From Populus alba (taxonomy: Eukaryota > Streptophyta > Magnoliopsida > Malpighiales > Salicaceae): a stretch of 64,000 nucleotides of DNA. Of this stretch, positions 1 through 12,907 are shown in pieces. Location of the stretch: assembly GCF_005239225.2 (NCBI RefSeq), contig NC_133289.1, positions 11,764,889 to 11,828,888 of the forward strand, read 5' to 3'. Each line of letters opens with the position of its first letter. Within the stretch, counting starts at the first letter, position 1. Position numbers and translations under genes: made by a program. Below the pieces are notes generated by a model, which did not search any database, had not been told where the DNA came from, and saw only the letters and a list, made by a program, of their open reading frames with translations.

Positions 1-1170
1 TATTTGTGTTTATTTTGTTTGTTTATTTATTTATTTTTAAATAAAAGTTGGAAAACATGCAAGGGCTTGGCTTTCAAGCCCACACGCATGTGGCCTGCTA
101 CTAATAAGCCAGGTGCTAGGCTTACCTTTTTCTATCTTTTTACTATTTTTTCTTTTGTTTTTTTGTACTAAAAAAATTTATCAAATTCATTTATTCTTTA
201 ATCTGACATAGTTTTTAAATGCTATTATTATAAATTTTTATTTGAATTTGAATTATTTATTTATTTATTGTATATATGATATGAAAATAATAATACTCAT
301 AATAAATTGTTCATGAAAATTTGATTTAAATTGTTTTTTTATTCTTAAAGTTTTAAAATAGATTTTATTATATTTATGATTTTTTTTAGCTTTAAATCAC
401 ACATCATATTATTTTTGATATTTTTTGTTAACTTTTTGTAACAATCATATTTTTTTAATTTATAAAATAATTCAAGTTAAAAACCTTGTATTTTTTAAGA
501 TAAATAAGAAACATATTAATAAAAAATTATTTTAATGTAAGTTTTTTTTTAAAAAATAATGATTATATTTTCAAGTTTAATAATGATATCGACTTGAAAT
601 TTTTTTATATATATTTTTTAAAAAATTGATCCCTCACGTCTAGTTAACTCTAATAATTATCCCAGTAATAAACTCAACGAAGTAAATGTATTGACATGTA
701 TTTATTGATATACTCCATTAAAAGCAACAAATAAGTAGATTAGAAAGGATAAAAGAAAAGAGAACTTCTCATCCATTTTCTTTCTAATAACTATGGGATA
801 TTTTCTACAAATATGCTTTATGTATTGAAAAATCATATTAACTTTTTTATAAACATATGTGGCAAGTAACTTATCTTATATAGAAGTACTAGAGCAAAAC
901 CTATAAAGTCCCAGCATCTTGACAAATGGATTGGTAGGCTGGTAATAACTCAAAATTAAAAGAAAAAAACTATTAATCTCCTCAAGCCAGTATTATTGAA
1001 TCTAATTCTTCTTATGATATCAGCCATGTAAGTTAATGAAAGAGAAATTAAAGATAAGTTTTTACAAAATTAAATAAAAAAATAACAATACATATGTTTA
1101 TTGTAAATTATTTATATTTTGACTAGACAAAAAATGGTATTATAAGCTTTTACACATACACTAGAGCTAA
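1..1170. other. AT-rich intergenic DNA, no gene
   Basis: No open frame with coding character was found. Bases 55-130 carry a GC-richer patch rich in agccca/tggcct/aggctt words, which resembles a patch at 32940-33070. The rest is A/T homopolymer-rich sequence. Confidence 0.5.
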
Positions 1171-1176
1171 TCATTT

Positions 1177-1505
1177 TTTGTTCGGTTTTTATAGAAAAAA
1201 AAAAATAAAAAAACCAAAATTATTTAAAAAAAAAAAAACGAAACTCGTCTGGTTTGTTTTCAGAACAAAAACCGGTTCAAACTGGTTTGACTCGATTTTT
1301 TTCAATTTAGCTCGGTTTTTTTTCGGTTTGGGTTTGGTTTGATTCGGTTTTTCAGTTTTAGATTTATAAAACCAAAATCAAATTAGTTGGTTTTTTCAAA
1401 ATTTTAAATGGTCTAATCAATTTTTTTTAACGGTTCGGTTTTTTTCGGATATTTTTTTTTCTAATTTTCTTGATTTAATCGGTTTTTCGGTTTTTTTACT
1501 CACCC

Positions 1506-1507
<2 letters not shown>
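1177..1507. repeat. Degenerate cggttt-rich repeat
   Basis: The words cggttt, tcggttttt and ggtttggtttga recur many times on the plus strand over about 330 bp. The stretch opens near gagctaatca and closes at tcacccctaat, just before a dinucleotide run. This looks like a short dispersed plant repeat with internal simple-sequence expansion. No coding potential is seen, and I cannot assign a class. Confidence 0.5.

Positions 1508-1508
<1 letters not shown>

Positions 1509-1548
<40 letters not shown>
1509..1548. repeat. (AT)n microsatellite
   Basis: An uninterrupted AT dinucleotide run of about 40 bp directly follows the cggttt-rich repeat. Confidence 0.95.
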
Positions 1549-1550
<2 letters not shown>

Positions 1551-2039
1551 AACTTAAAATAAAAAAATATCTCTAATATCATATCAATCTATTTTAAAAT
1601 CTCTTAAATCATTTAAAAATTTAATGTAATATAGAGGTTGAATTATGTTCCAATTGTATACACTCTTATTATTTTTCAATAAAGACCTTTCTAAATAAAA
1701 ATATCATATCATGTGATATAATCTGTAGTGTTTTTTTTTTTTCTTCTCAAAAAATCAAGTATGTACAATTAAATTTTTTAAATAATATGCTATCAAGTGT
1801 ATAGAATCTCTTATATGTACAAATATCAACGACAATAAAACTTCTTAATTAGATTTTACAACAAATTCTGAACATTAAAAACATTTGCAGAGTAACTCAT
1901 ACATGAAAGCATTGAAAATCAATAGACTGATTTACAAAAAGATTTCCATATAGCCATAGAATAGGAGCTTTCCTCGCAATGTACTCGTTATTAATTCTCA
2001 TAGTTATCCATATAAAGTCATGATCTAATGGAAGACCCA

Positions 2040-3010
2040 ACTGATATGATGATTGAGGAGTACATATATATTTGGGCCTTTGGGCTTAAAGAAACAATAT
2101 GAGGATTCTTAGAGGGTAAAACATCGTGGCATCTCAAGAACATCGAGCGCATAGAGCTTGGTGGTGACGAGGGGGAGCAGTTCTTCTCAGGCAGAGATCC
2201 CAGTCAACTAAAAGGAGATGATTTCCGGGCATGCGGTGGCCTGCTTGGGTTCTAGCTAGTTCTGGGTTGGTAGATCACAGAAACGAATGGTTGCTGGGAT
2301 TCTTGACCTATATTTTGATCACCCATGTCTACGTACGTTTCACTGAATTAGGCTAGCTGAACAACTGGGCTCATCCGGTGGACTTTAAGCACCAGTGCTG
2401 TCTGTGTCACTTAATAACACAAGCTAAAGGAACACGTATCGCCATCCATGAGAGCAGACGTTTGCTCTTTCTTTCTGTGGCTGTGCTGTAGGTTCCACCT
2501 AAATTGGCCAGATTGCAACTCAAGAAACCATGGCTTTTTACTCTGTACAAGTGCCGTGCAAGGAGGCAGTACAATCTTAACTAGTCAAGCCTTGTGGCTA
2601 AAACCATGTACTGGGCGTTCTCTTTCAGCACTTTCCATAGAATTGGAAGGACAGGTTTTTGATTCAGATTTACCTTAATTTGATCGTCGACCACTGTCAT
2701 TGAAGGATCTGTGATTTGTCACTACGAATAACAGTGCCATGCAGCTTGGAGGAGAAGTATTCGGATTAGAGAGCGAATTTTCCTTTGAGCTAATCATGCA
2801 AAAAGTCAAATTGAGTTGGTCGGGTTGCCTCTCAATCAAAATCACACGACAAGTGTTTGTCAACAGTGGCTTTGACGATGGACATTGAATGTCGTGGGGC
2901 AGAAGTTGGTGGGTTCAATTACGAATATTTGTGTGAAAAATACAATCTCAACTCTATTTCCTGGCTGCTTTCTAACTTCGACCAAGGCATCCAGCCATAA
3001 AGAGAGAAAA
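2040..3010. other. Higher-GC island without a recognised gene
   Basis: Base composition here is clearly less AT-rich than on either side. The longest plus-strand frame is about 76 codons (2448-2678), with a short minus-strand frame at 2675-2863. Neither shows a domain I recognise, nor splice sites joining into a longer product. It could be a promoter or non-coding transcript region, an eroded gene, or low-copy spacer. The 1550-2040 and 3010-5330 flanks are AT-rich and hold nothing else I can support except a repeat copy at 3440-3600. Confidence 0.35.
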
Positions 3011-3439
3011 AACAAAACAAATAATATACATAATTTTACGAAAATGGTAGCAACTTGTACTAAATTAAAATCTTGATAACTATAATATACACAATTTTAC
3101 CGTGGGTACTTGTCATAACAAATAATATATATAATTTTGCTAATACCATTGAAAGCTTTTACAATCGTTAATTTTAGAGTTTGTAGAATTAATCAAGATA
3201 AACATAAGCTAGTCCGAACACTTATATTAAAAAAAAAATTCCAACCTTTATGTATCACGTTTTAAAACAGTTAATTTCCAGCAATTTGCATAGGCAACCA
3301 TATTCAATTCAACTATGTTTTAAATTGTCATCCTATAAAATAAAACTTCTTGTATAAATTAACCTGTCCTGAATCATTTATAGGCTGCTGATATGCAACG
3401 TTACCAACCTAGCGAATGAAATCCATTTTTATTTAAATT

Positions 3440-3600
3440 TAGAGGTGTTTAGAAGTGCCATAATTATTATTTTTAAAATGATTTTAATTAAAAAATACAT
3501 TAAAATAATATTTTTTTTAAAAATTATTTTTAACATTAAAATATCAAAACAATTTAATAATATACAAATTTTAATTTTAAACAAAAATAAATAAACCTTA
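3440..3600. repeat. Short AT-rich dispersed repeat, copy 1
   Basis: The copy has the characteristic order taaaataat, attaaaataatatttt, aacattaaaatatcaaaac and aatttaa. The same arrangement recurs near 10420-10550, 17180-17320, 37500-37690, 51790-51890 and 62520-62640. It is probably a MITE-like family. The boundaries are approximate because the flanks are equally AT-rich. Confidence 0.45.
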
Positions 3601-5339
3601 CCTAATCGATCACAGTCCCAAACTCCCAGACAGCTTAGCAGCCATAAGCTTTGACAAAATCAGAAACGGTAGCGTGCCAAGCTGCTGGGAGCCAAAATTG
3701 ATAAGTTAAAAAAAAAATTAATAAAGCATGCCTTTTGTACGTAGTGTATGGATAGATGAAAATACTATTATCACAAATACATAAAAAATCAAGATGAGGG
3801 ACATTAGACTGGATTCAATGAGCGGTAGATGACCGTGACAGATACATCTTAATTGACGCAGATATAAAACCATTACTAGCACACAAAAAATTATTGTTAT
3901 AGATATATACCATGTATATCAAGTTTTAGTTATTTATTTTTATGTATGAGTTTTCCTGACATGTGCGTTCAAATTTATAAGAATGTGTTTATAATAAGAT
4001 ATATATATATATATATCAATTTAAAAATTTTATGTCCATGGTGGTTAATAATATGAGTTTAAAAAAAATATCACAGACTAATTTGTATAATAAAGAGAAA
4101 AGTTTAAGTTTCTTTTGGATCATTAAACTTTTTTTGTTTAAATTTGCACATTCATAATAACTTTATTTGTTATTTAACTTCGTAGTTTGTCTTTTCTTGA
4201 CTAAATATTGGGTTATAGTAAAGTCTCGGGAACATTTCGAAACTTAGTTGATGTTTGATTTGGTAAAATAAAATGAAATTATATTGATAAAAAAATAAGT
4301 TTTAAGAGACAAAAAATGAAACTAAAAAAATCAGTAATAGACTAGAGTGGAAATGCAAGTAAAATATATGGGCACATGGATCACACTCGCCAGCATGTGG
4401 AGGAAGCCCATTGCATTCAAGCAATGCATACGGCCTCATTTCATGTCATCCACATAAAAAATTAACTCGACCTATAGCTTAACACATGCCACCATTCTAG
4501 TATATACTACATGCGAGATGTGTACTTCTACAAGTTATACACGAGATGCATGCCTTGTGTATTGCAAACATCATGTTCGTTATTTAACAGTCAAGTCAAT
4601 CTATTTTGTGCCTGGATTTATATTGTAAAATATCTCTCTTTAACAATATCATATAAATACATTCATTTTTTGTTTTAAGATATTTTCAGGTGTATTTATT
4701 TTGCACTTCAATTATTATTAAAATTTCTTATTCGATACAAGAGTGCATTTTCTGTTAATTTGTATTCTGGCTAGCTTATTGAACTTTTAGGCTTATTGGG
4801 AAGAAAAGGTATATTTTAGGGTTTAAAATTGACTATTGGCAAAACTTTTATCTTTATGATTTATTGAGAATGAAAAATAAGATTTTGGTATTTAAGAAGA
4901 GGTATTGTTACCTAGCATATGTATGACATATCTTGGAATTTGGCTAATTTTGAGAGAATTTTCTATTGTATTTCTAATCATGAATGTCAATAAAAATGCT
5001 AAAAATTATTGTCATAAAAAAATATATTGATTTCAAACCAATAATGAGACCAAGTAAACAAAGGCACATAATCCCAAAATAAATGAAAACTAAATCCAAT
5101 AAAAGCTAGGTTTTAATGACCTTTTCCACAGAGTTCAAAACCAAAAATAAGGTGACAAAATAACATTCATTCTATTTTCACTTCAACTTCCCGTAACAAA
5201 CATGTGTGGCTTAATAACACCCATCAAGTGCCTTTATCACCATCTTTATTGATCACTTGCTATGTTCATGATGGATTGATGATGATATGATATGTGTCAT
5301 TATTCTTCATAAATTCAACATGACCTATGTTTCCTAACT

Positions 5340-6330
5340 TTTGAACTTGATTTTTGAAATTTTTACAGTTTTTAATTGAATGGTCCAAAAACTTGTTATG
5401 ATATTTATATTTAGAACTTGGATCATACCATCTTAGGAACAGTGGTTATATGGGGTTCATCAAGACTACAACTCATCAAGACTGGGTTAATGTATCATGT
5501 GCTTAAAAGATGTTGGTAAATAATATTGAGTGAAAATTGATAATGATTCTTAGGATGTTAGCAATACTATGAAACTCAATAATATCTAAAATGACAAGAC
5601 AAGATGTTGAGGGGATAAATCAAAGTATTTATGGTCAAGATTCTCAATTTAATAGTCATTTTTAATATGTCATTTAGCATGGTGCTCATCTTTACCAATG
5701 AACTTTTGATCCTTTTTAATTTTAAGTTTCGCTCAATCATTTCTGCTACAGTCACCACATCTATAAAATATACTGAGAAATTAAAAATTAGGTATTAAAA
5801 ATATGGAGATTTGAAGGTGTTAATGAAAATAGAGATAAGGTCCTTCTCTAATAGGAAAGAGTTAATTCATATTGTCATTCCATGCCATTTTAGAACGTGT
5901 TCTTCGATTGACTCATTGTTTATTTTCTTTATACTTTGAAGGTCAAATCTATTTGGAGCCATTTCCATATTAAACTTATATTGGCATATTAATGCTTCAA
6001 AGAGATCTCTCCACTTCTTGATTTTTTTCCCCCCTATTAAGGCTTATATATTAGACTAAGATAACATCACTCAAGCTTTCATGGAAAAAATGAATGAGAA
6101 AATTGTCATCCTTGATCACTTTCACCATTTTATTATAGTAAATTCTCAAATAGGACTTAGGGCGTTCAACTCATGTAAACTTAATGAACTCAAACACCTT
6201 GAATTTTCATGGTATGACTACCTTTAGTACTATGTATATTTTAGAAACTTTCATAGAATCATACAAATTCATGCCCTCAATTGCCTTTAAATCATACTAT
6301 TGGCTCTTTTTTCAATAATTTTTCTATAAT
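5340..6330 (-). pseudogene. Ty3/gypsy gag remnant
   Basis: Reading the minus strand downward from about 6330, pieces of a plant gypsy Gag appear in the expected order. First comes a segment with LRIYYNKMVKV and LIHFFHESLSD (about 6060-6160). Next is the core WRDLFEALICQYKFNMEMAP followed by NNESIEEHVLKWHG (5895-6025). A V-T-V-A-E-M-I-E-R segment follows (5710-5758), then YHNKFLDHSIKNC (5370-5430), which matches the Gag tail where an H-x3-N-C element is usual. These are the landmarks of the retrotransposon Gag family (PF03732 type). The pieces lie in different frames and are separated by stops, so nothing is translatable. No protease or reverse transcriptase was found next to it and no LTR was identified. 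This is an old partial copy. Confidence 0.7.
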
Positions 6331-6399
6331 AGCCTCAAGGGTGGGAGTGAGCCTCACTTGTTGATTAAACAATAATACTAAAAGGGAAATGGAACTTTG

Positions 6400-8453
6400 A
6401 AGAACTGAATATTAGGTTTCACCTTTAGGAATCTTTGTTGAAGTTGTCTAGTGTGAACTGTGTTTTCTTGTTAAGTAAACCTCTATCAAATATGGATAAA
6501 AATCAGGTGGTGCATTTGGGATTCTGAAAATTATAAGGAACTGTTATGGGAAGCATACTTCTGAATTACTCTCTTTACTATTAAGCCCTTCACTAGACAA
6601 CCTATTTGATAAGCCTATTCAAGAAAATTAGTAAGTCTAGATATGTAATTTCTCATCAATTCCATCTTTTTCTATCAATTTTGATCAAATAGCATTTTTT
6701 TTCATCTTTCAAGACTTTAAAAAGATTGAGCTTTCAAAATGTTATTTATGTTTATTCTCCTTTCTTGTCCCTGTAAAAACTCAAAAAATAATTTGCATAA
6801 ACATGAATATTCATGGAAATAATATAAAAATAACCAATTAAACATGAAGTGTCCATTTGTAATAATACATGGAAATGCTCAATGAAGGTTTTAGTCATTA
6901 CATATGGGTAGGTTGGCTAACCTATAGAAAATATTTATGTTAAAAGAAAGACTAAAATCACCCTAAAACATCTTATTTAGAGCAAGTTGTTTTGCATTTG
7001 TTTTCATGATAAAATAAAGTATTGTATTTTCATGTTAAGAATTTTCTAAATTGTTATAAGTGTGTTTGTTATTGAAGATAACAAACTATTAAGACTTAAA
7101 ACAATGATTCGAGATCTAGACTTAACAATAAGATCTAATCCTCACTTTTAAAATATAGGTTTTGTAGGGCCATATAGACTCAGCTAAAATCCTCTCACAA
7201 TGATAAAGAGAAATATATCACAAGATACAAATATTCATATAATAAGAAAACAATAATTAAGTGATATGTATAAATAGATTTTAGAAAGAAAATATTTTTC
7301 TAATAAAAATTAACAAAGCCTTAAGTAGTAGAGGACACTACACTCTTAAGGATCTTATCTCTCGCTTGTTGGTTCCATGATAAAAAGAGTGGGGAAAAAC
7401 TTTTAAAAATTAAAAATCTTAATATTTAGATGACATGATACTTTTAAGAATCATTTTGGTCTTGGATTGATTCTTAAGCAAGAATGAAAAAATAAAAATA
7501 TTTTTCCTTTATTATGAAACAACAAAATCTCAACATTCATATGACAATATCCTTTCAATGATTTTATTATACACAAGTTGATTGTCTGGTACAGATAATA
7601 ATTAATATACAAACACACGAGTAACATCAAGAACACATACCATGATATAATTTTAATAAAAGGTAATAATCATATAATTATATAAAGAATAAGAAAAAAA
7701 AGACACTTCAGATTAAAAAAAATCACTCAAATAAATATTGAAATACAAAATGGAAGAAGAAATAACATGGTTACCCTTAAAGGAACTAAAAAATATTCAT
7801 AAATATTTAAAGAAAAGAAGGAAAAAGACATGCACCGCCAACTCCACCATAATCTTCAACACTAGCAGCAACCATAACAACCCCTTTTTTTTTTTGCCTA
7901 AAACCAACCGAGGTAAGAAAAAAAAAGGGTTAAATAGCAAATGAGAAAGAAAAAGAAAAAGAAGAAAAGAAAAATAAAAATAAAAAAGGAAAACTTGAAG
8001 AGATAAAAATGGTCAAGAAGGAGAAAAAACATATATTGCCACCACCATCATTATCTCTACCACCGATAGAAACCACAGCATTCCTCTTCTCGCATTGAAT
8101 CACCTAAGAAAAGTATTTTATCCTTTTTCTTGATGCAAGTTTACTATTTACGTTAAAAAATAGTGAACATGATATTATTCATTCATAGATACTACTTATT
8201 CATGCATTTTTATTTTATTTTATTTTGATTTTATTACATAGCCAGTAAAAAATAGTGAACATAATATTATTCATGTATGGATACATAAATTATGTTGTCA
8301 TTATTTTATGTATGCATGTGTGATAAAAAACTTTATTTTTAAAAAATCAACAACTTTTCACCCATGCATTTTATTTTATTTTATTTTTAATGTCTTCTCA
8401 ATAGCTTTATATTCATTTTGTAAAATTATTCTATCACATTTTCACACACACAC

Positions 8454-8497
<44 letters not shown>

Positions 8498-9430
8498 AAA
8501 ATCATCTGAATATAAAAATCTAAAGTATTAAATAAAACTTCACGAATAGTTATTTATTAACTCTCCATTCTCTAACAAGCAATATAAACAATACAAGAGT
8601 AGCTACCTCCACCCTTAAGTTTACTACGAAAGTAGATGGTCAAAAGCATATAATGTCCAAAGTCGGCCGACAAATCATCAAAGTGATTGTCTTGTTGAAA
8701 AATATGTAAAACTTAAACCTTTCATTCCCTAGATATAATCTTTCAAATTGTCTGGAAAATTGGATCAATAAAAGAGACCTCGATCTTTAATACTATCTTG
8801 ATATATAGTTTGTGATTTTAATTTGGAGTATTGTGTCTATTTATCTTTTAAGTATTCTCTCATATAAATTTTCACTCTCACATGTTTTTATATAATTAGT
8901 TTTCTTATTTATGCTATTTTGCTACTCTTTGGATTAAAAAAAAAAAAAAAAAACAGAGTCCCTTGCACCGTCAAGAAATTTAATTTTCAAACACAAGAAG
9001 TGATAAATTATTTAAAAAAAAAAACATAAAAAATAATATATTGAAAGCTATGGTTTCTATTATAAAATTACTAATAATAATGGTCCCGATGGAGCCTCAA
9101 ATTAATAACCCTTTGCTTGTTCAAACATTTTTAATATAGAGTAGCTTGGAAGGAACGGAGTGGAGGACACGTACACATTTTTTTAATACCAACTAAAATT
9201 AATATTAGTACTATTTAATGGTTTTATGTTATCATAACAGCTGTGTCGTTTTGACCCGCTAAGCCAAAACCAGGCAGCCACAAAACTTCTGAGGCCTAAA
9301 CACATTCACGTTAGCCTACCAGTTGACCAAGAACAATAGGCGTATGGTCAGGAGATATGCCTAGAAGATATTGTCAGGCTGTCTAGAATCGCTTATAATA
9401 AGAAAATATTGAAACGGAAATATAAATAAA
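6400..9430. other. AT-rich intergenic DNA, no gene
   Basis: This is about 3 kb of AT-rich sequence with purine-rich patches (7740-8030). Open frames are short and compositionally biased. It contains a (CA)n(TA)n microsatellite at 8443-8494. No gene or RNA could be supported. Confidence 0.45.
8443..8494. repeat. Compound (CA)n(TA)n microsatellite
   Basis: A short CA run passes directly into about 38 bp of alternating AT. Confidence 0.95.
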
Positions 9431-9439
9431 TTATGGCCT

Positions 9440-10250
9440 TTTTTTTTTTTTTTTACTGAGAAGTATTTTTTAAGTAAATTCTAAAAAGGTAAATTCTAAA
9501 AAAGTAAATTATTTTCTGATATTTGATAGTATAATGAAAAATAAGTTAAAAAATATTTTCCAGTGTTTGGTTATATCATGAAAAATAAGTTGAAAAATAA
9601 CTTATTAATGTTTTATTTTTTTCAAGTTTATTAAAATAATAAGGAACAAATATTATAAATGAAAAAGTTGAATGAGAATGAAATTGAAAAAATATATATA
9701 ATTTCATAAATTATCTTAAATAAAAATAATAATAATCAAAATAATAGAGATTAAATCTAAAAAAAAAAATTAAAGATGAAGAAATTAAAATAATAATAAT
9801 TTCTATTTCATAAATTATTTCAAATAAAATAAGTAACAATCAAAAGAATAAGGACCGAATTTGATAGATAAAAAATTTCAATTAAAAAATAATAAGAAAA
9901 AAACAAATGAAAATTATAAAAATAAGGACCAAAGTTAATATAAAAATTAAATTTCAAATGATGAAATTGAAAAACAATATTCAAAACAAAATATATATAA
10001 TAATAAAAAATTTAAGGAACAAATTTGATATAATCAGCAAATAATATAATATTTCTAAATTTTTAACAACTTCCGGAAAGTGTTTTCCGTCCAAAATAAA
10101 AGAAAAATATTTTCTTAAAAACCAAATCATTTTTTTTTATTGGAAAGTATTTTCCGTTGACCAACTTTTCTAATAATAAATAAACATATAAAAGTTTGGA
10201 AAATGGTTTCCTGTAAACCATTTTCCAAGAAATAAATACACTCATATTAT
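9440..10250 (+). mobile_element. AT-rich non-autonomous element, copy A
   Basis: This block of about 800 bp is repeated, in opposite orientation, at 58310-59165. Shared landmarks in order are: tgaaaaataagttgaaaaat near one end; a middle with aataataggga/ttaaatttgatag-like words; then ttccgtccaaaataaaagaa, ggaaagtattttcc and ttggaaaatggtttcc near the other end. No transposase frame is present. The ggaaaa/ttttcc words near the right end can form local hairpins. Exact termini and target duplication were not resolved, and the class (MITE or Mutator-like) is uncertain. Confidence 0.55.
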
Positions 10251-10943
10251 TGAAATAAACTAATTAATGTGCAAGCATACTTGCTAATAATGTTTATGTA
10301 TCCCAGTTAAGGCAATCCCTGCGGGATATTAATATTGTATATTTTTATTCTATTTGTAATATTGTATATTTTTATTGGTTTTTGCACGCACCCATGTAAG
10401 GCCTTGTTTATTTTTTATCAAATAATATTTTTTTAAAATTTTAATTTTTAAAATTAATTTTTTATATTTTTATTGTTGTGAATTGCTAATTTCAAGAATT
10501 AATTTTAAAAAATAAAAAAATATATTATTTTAATATATTACTAAACATGATATAATGACTTATCATTGCATGCTAAGTAAGGAGAAAGAATCATGTGAAT
10601 TCCACATTAGTTAATTTAATCCTTGAAATGACTTTAACAATAATCATTTAAGAAAAATATTAAATTAATTCGGCCTAATTCACTAACTAATTAGAGAGAT
10701 TCATGTGAATTCCACATTTAACTAATTAATTTATCCTTTGAAATGAATTACACAATAACGAATTAAGTACAATATTAATTAAACTAATTCACTAACCGAT
10801 TAGATGCCTCCACCCTAGCTAATATAAAATCTTATTTCCTGTATGAACAATCATTAGTGCAACATGCCAACAAAGTTAAACTCTTTTTTTTTCTTCTTAT
10901 CCAATAAATTTTCCATAGCTTACGTTTAGACCCCTGTCAGCTT

Positions 10944-10945
<2 letters not shown>

Positions 10946-11011
<66 letters not shown>
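10946..11011. repeat. (AT)n microsatellite, about 65 bp
   Basis: A long uninterrupted alternating AT run immediately precedes a 194-bp tandem duplication. Between 10250 and this run lies only AT-rich spacer, including a copy of the short AT-rich dispersed repeat at about 10420-10550. Confidence 0.95.
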
Positions 11012-11017
11012 CATTAA

Positions 11018-11408
11018 CAGGCTCTGAATTTCTTTCCATTCAATTTTAAAGACAAGTCTCTCACACTAACTTAGTAAATTCAAAGAAATTTAATAAACTT
11101 TCCTAAATACTGAAACTAATACTTGAATATAAAAAATAAGAACAGAAAATTTAACCATTAATCCTACCTCTTAACATTAAAAAAAAATCTAAATGGTTTC
11201 TAAGAAACGTACAGGCTCTGAATTTCTTTCCATTCAATTTTAAAGACAATTCTCTCACACTAATTACTTAGTAAATTCAAAGAAATTTAATAAACTTTCC
11301 TAAATACTGAAACTAATATTTGAATATAAAAAATAAGAACAGAAAATTTAACCATTAATCCTACCTCTTAACATTTAAAAAAATCTAAATTGTTTTCTAA
11401 GAAACGTA
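11018..11408 (+). repeat. Tandem duplication, two units of about 194 bp
   Basis: Both units begin with caggctctgaatttctttcc and end with ctaagaaacgta. They occupy 11018-11211 and 11212-11408. They differ by a few substitutions and small indels, such as an extra atta in the second unit, which points to a fairly recent duplication. No coding frame spans them. Confidence 0.9.
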
Positions 11409-12706
11409 AGGAACGTTCACTATATAAAACAGGCTACTGCCTGCCGATTATATATATATATATATAACTCACGAGTTAATCGGCGAGTTTAAATAAATAA
11501 AAAAATGAAAAATCATACTGTATGATAACCAGCCCAAATTGTTCGTTTTTTTCAACTCTTTTCATTATTATTAATATTTCCCTCCACGTTATTCTAACAA
11601 AACACATATTCAATGTTGTTAAAAATATTTTTTTTGACACGATACAAAATATAAAATATAAATTTAAATTATAAAATCAAGTAAATTATTTTAATTAATT
11701 ATATATTAATAATTTCAATCAAGTAGTAATTAACAATATAACACAATTAAATAAAAATAAAATAAATAATAAAAAAATCCAAACATCTTTATTTTATTCA
11801 CATTGATTCCTTTATTTTTTGGACAAATCAACCCACTTACTTCGTTATTTACAAGAAATGAGTCCCTTTAAATTTTAATAGACCATTTAACATTAATTAC
11901 TCCAAAGGTCAAGTATGTTAATTTACAACTTTTATTCTATATATTTGTCAGTTAAAACAAAGTAATATATTAATTGATATGTTAATAGTTTACATAAAAA
12001 ATTATGAAGAATAAATAGGTATTTTAATTCTATGGAAATGAAATCCACAAATAACTTGCATCGTTAAAAAAATTATAATAATTATAGTCAAAATCAAGCT
12101 CTTAATTATTAAATTGCACAAATTTTGCAAGTTATAAATTTAAAATAATAAAAATATTAAGATACAAATTAAATATATAATTTTATATTTTTTAAAATTT
12201 ATAAAATCGATTTGATTTTACAGAATTTAAACAAATTTAAATAATTTTTATTAATTTTACTAATTTTTAAATTATAATTAAATTTAACATGTTGACTGGA
12301 AAATCATCACCTCGGTTTTTAAACTACATTGCACATATTCCTTGAGGATGTTCCCCCCTACACGTGGCGCTTTCCTTTCCGTCTTTCCCGACTGTTAAAC
12401 CAGCTCTCCTCTTCGTAATTACTAGGAGTCCGTACAATTATGCAATTAAACTTTAGTAATACCGTGGTACTGAGATTTTTTTTCATGTCAAATGAAGTTT
12501 TTATATTGATTAGTTTTTTCCCATACACCATTTTTACTTAATTCTATTTACTTCTTCTAAACATGAATAATATTATTTAAGTTGTGATTCTTCTCTTACT
12601 TCAAGCTATAAATTTGAGTTAATGAAAACAGATTTTCTCTTGTCCAGGAACAAGATATTATTCTCATCCTATGAATAAGAAAATCATAGTTATTAGATCA
12701 ACCATT

Positions 12707-12907
12707 CTATTGTTTATATTTTCAAATATTATATGTTTTGTTTCTTTCAAAATCATTATAGAAAATTGATAAATATAAATTGAAATACCAACGGAAAAAT
12801 TTTAACCCTATTGTTTATATTTTCAAATATTATATGCTTTGTTTCTTTGAAAATCATTAAAGAAAATTGATAAATATAAATTGAAATATCAACGGAAAAA
12901 TTTTATT
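12707..12907 (+). repeat. Tandem duplication, two units of about 101 bp
   Basis: Both units run from ctattgtttatattttcaaa to caacggaaaaatttta, with three or four differences. No function is apparent. The surrounding 11410-12700 and 12910-15150 stretches are AT-rich spacer in which I see no gene. A poly(A) tract lies at about 13293-13317. Confidence 0.9.

Noticed and set aside
2448..2678. 76-codon frame as a gene
   Set aside because: No recognised domain, no splice continuation and no homologue that I know. Kept only as part of an unexplained island.
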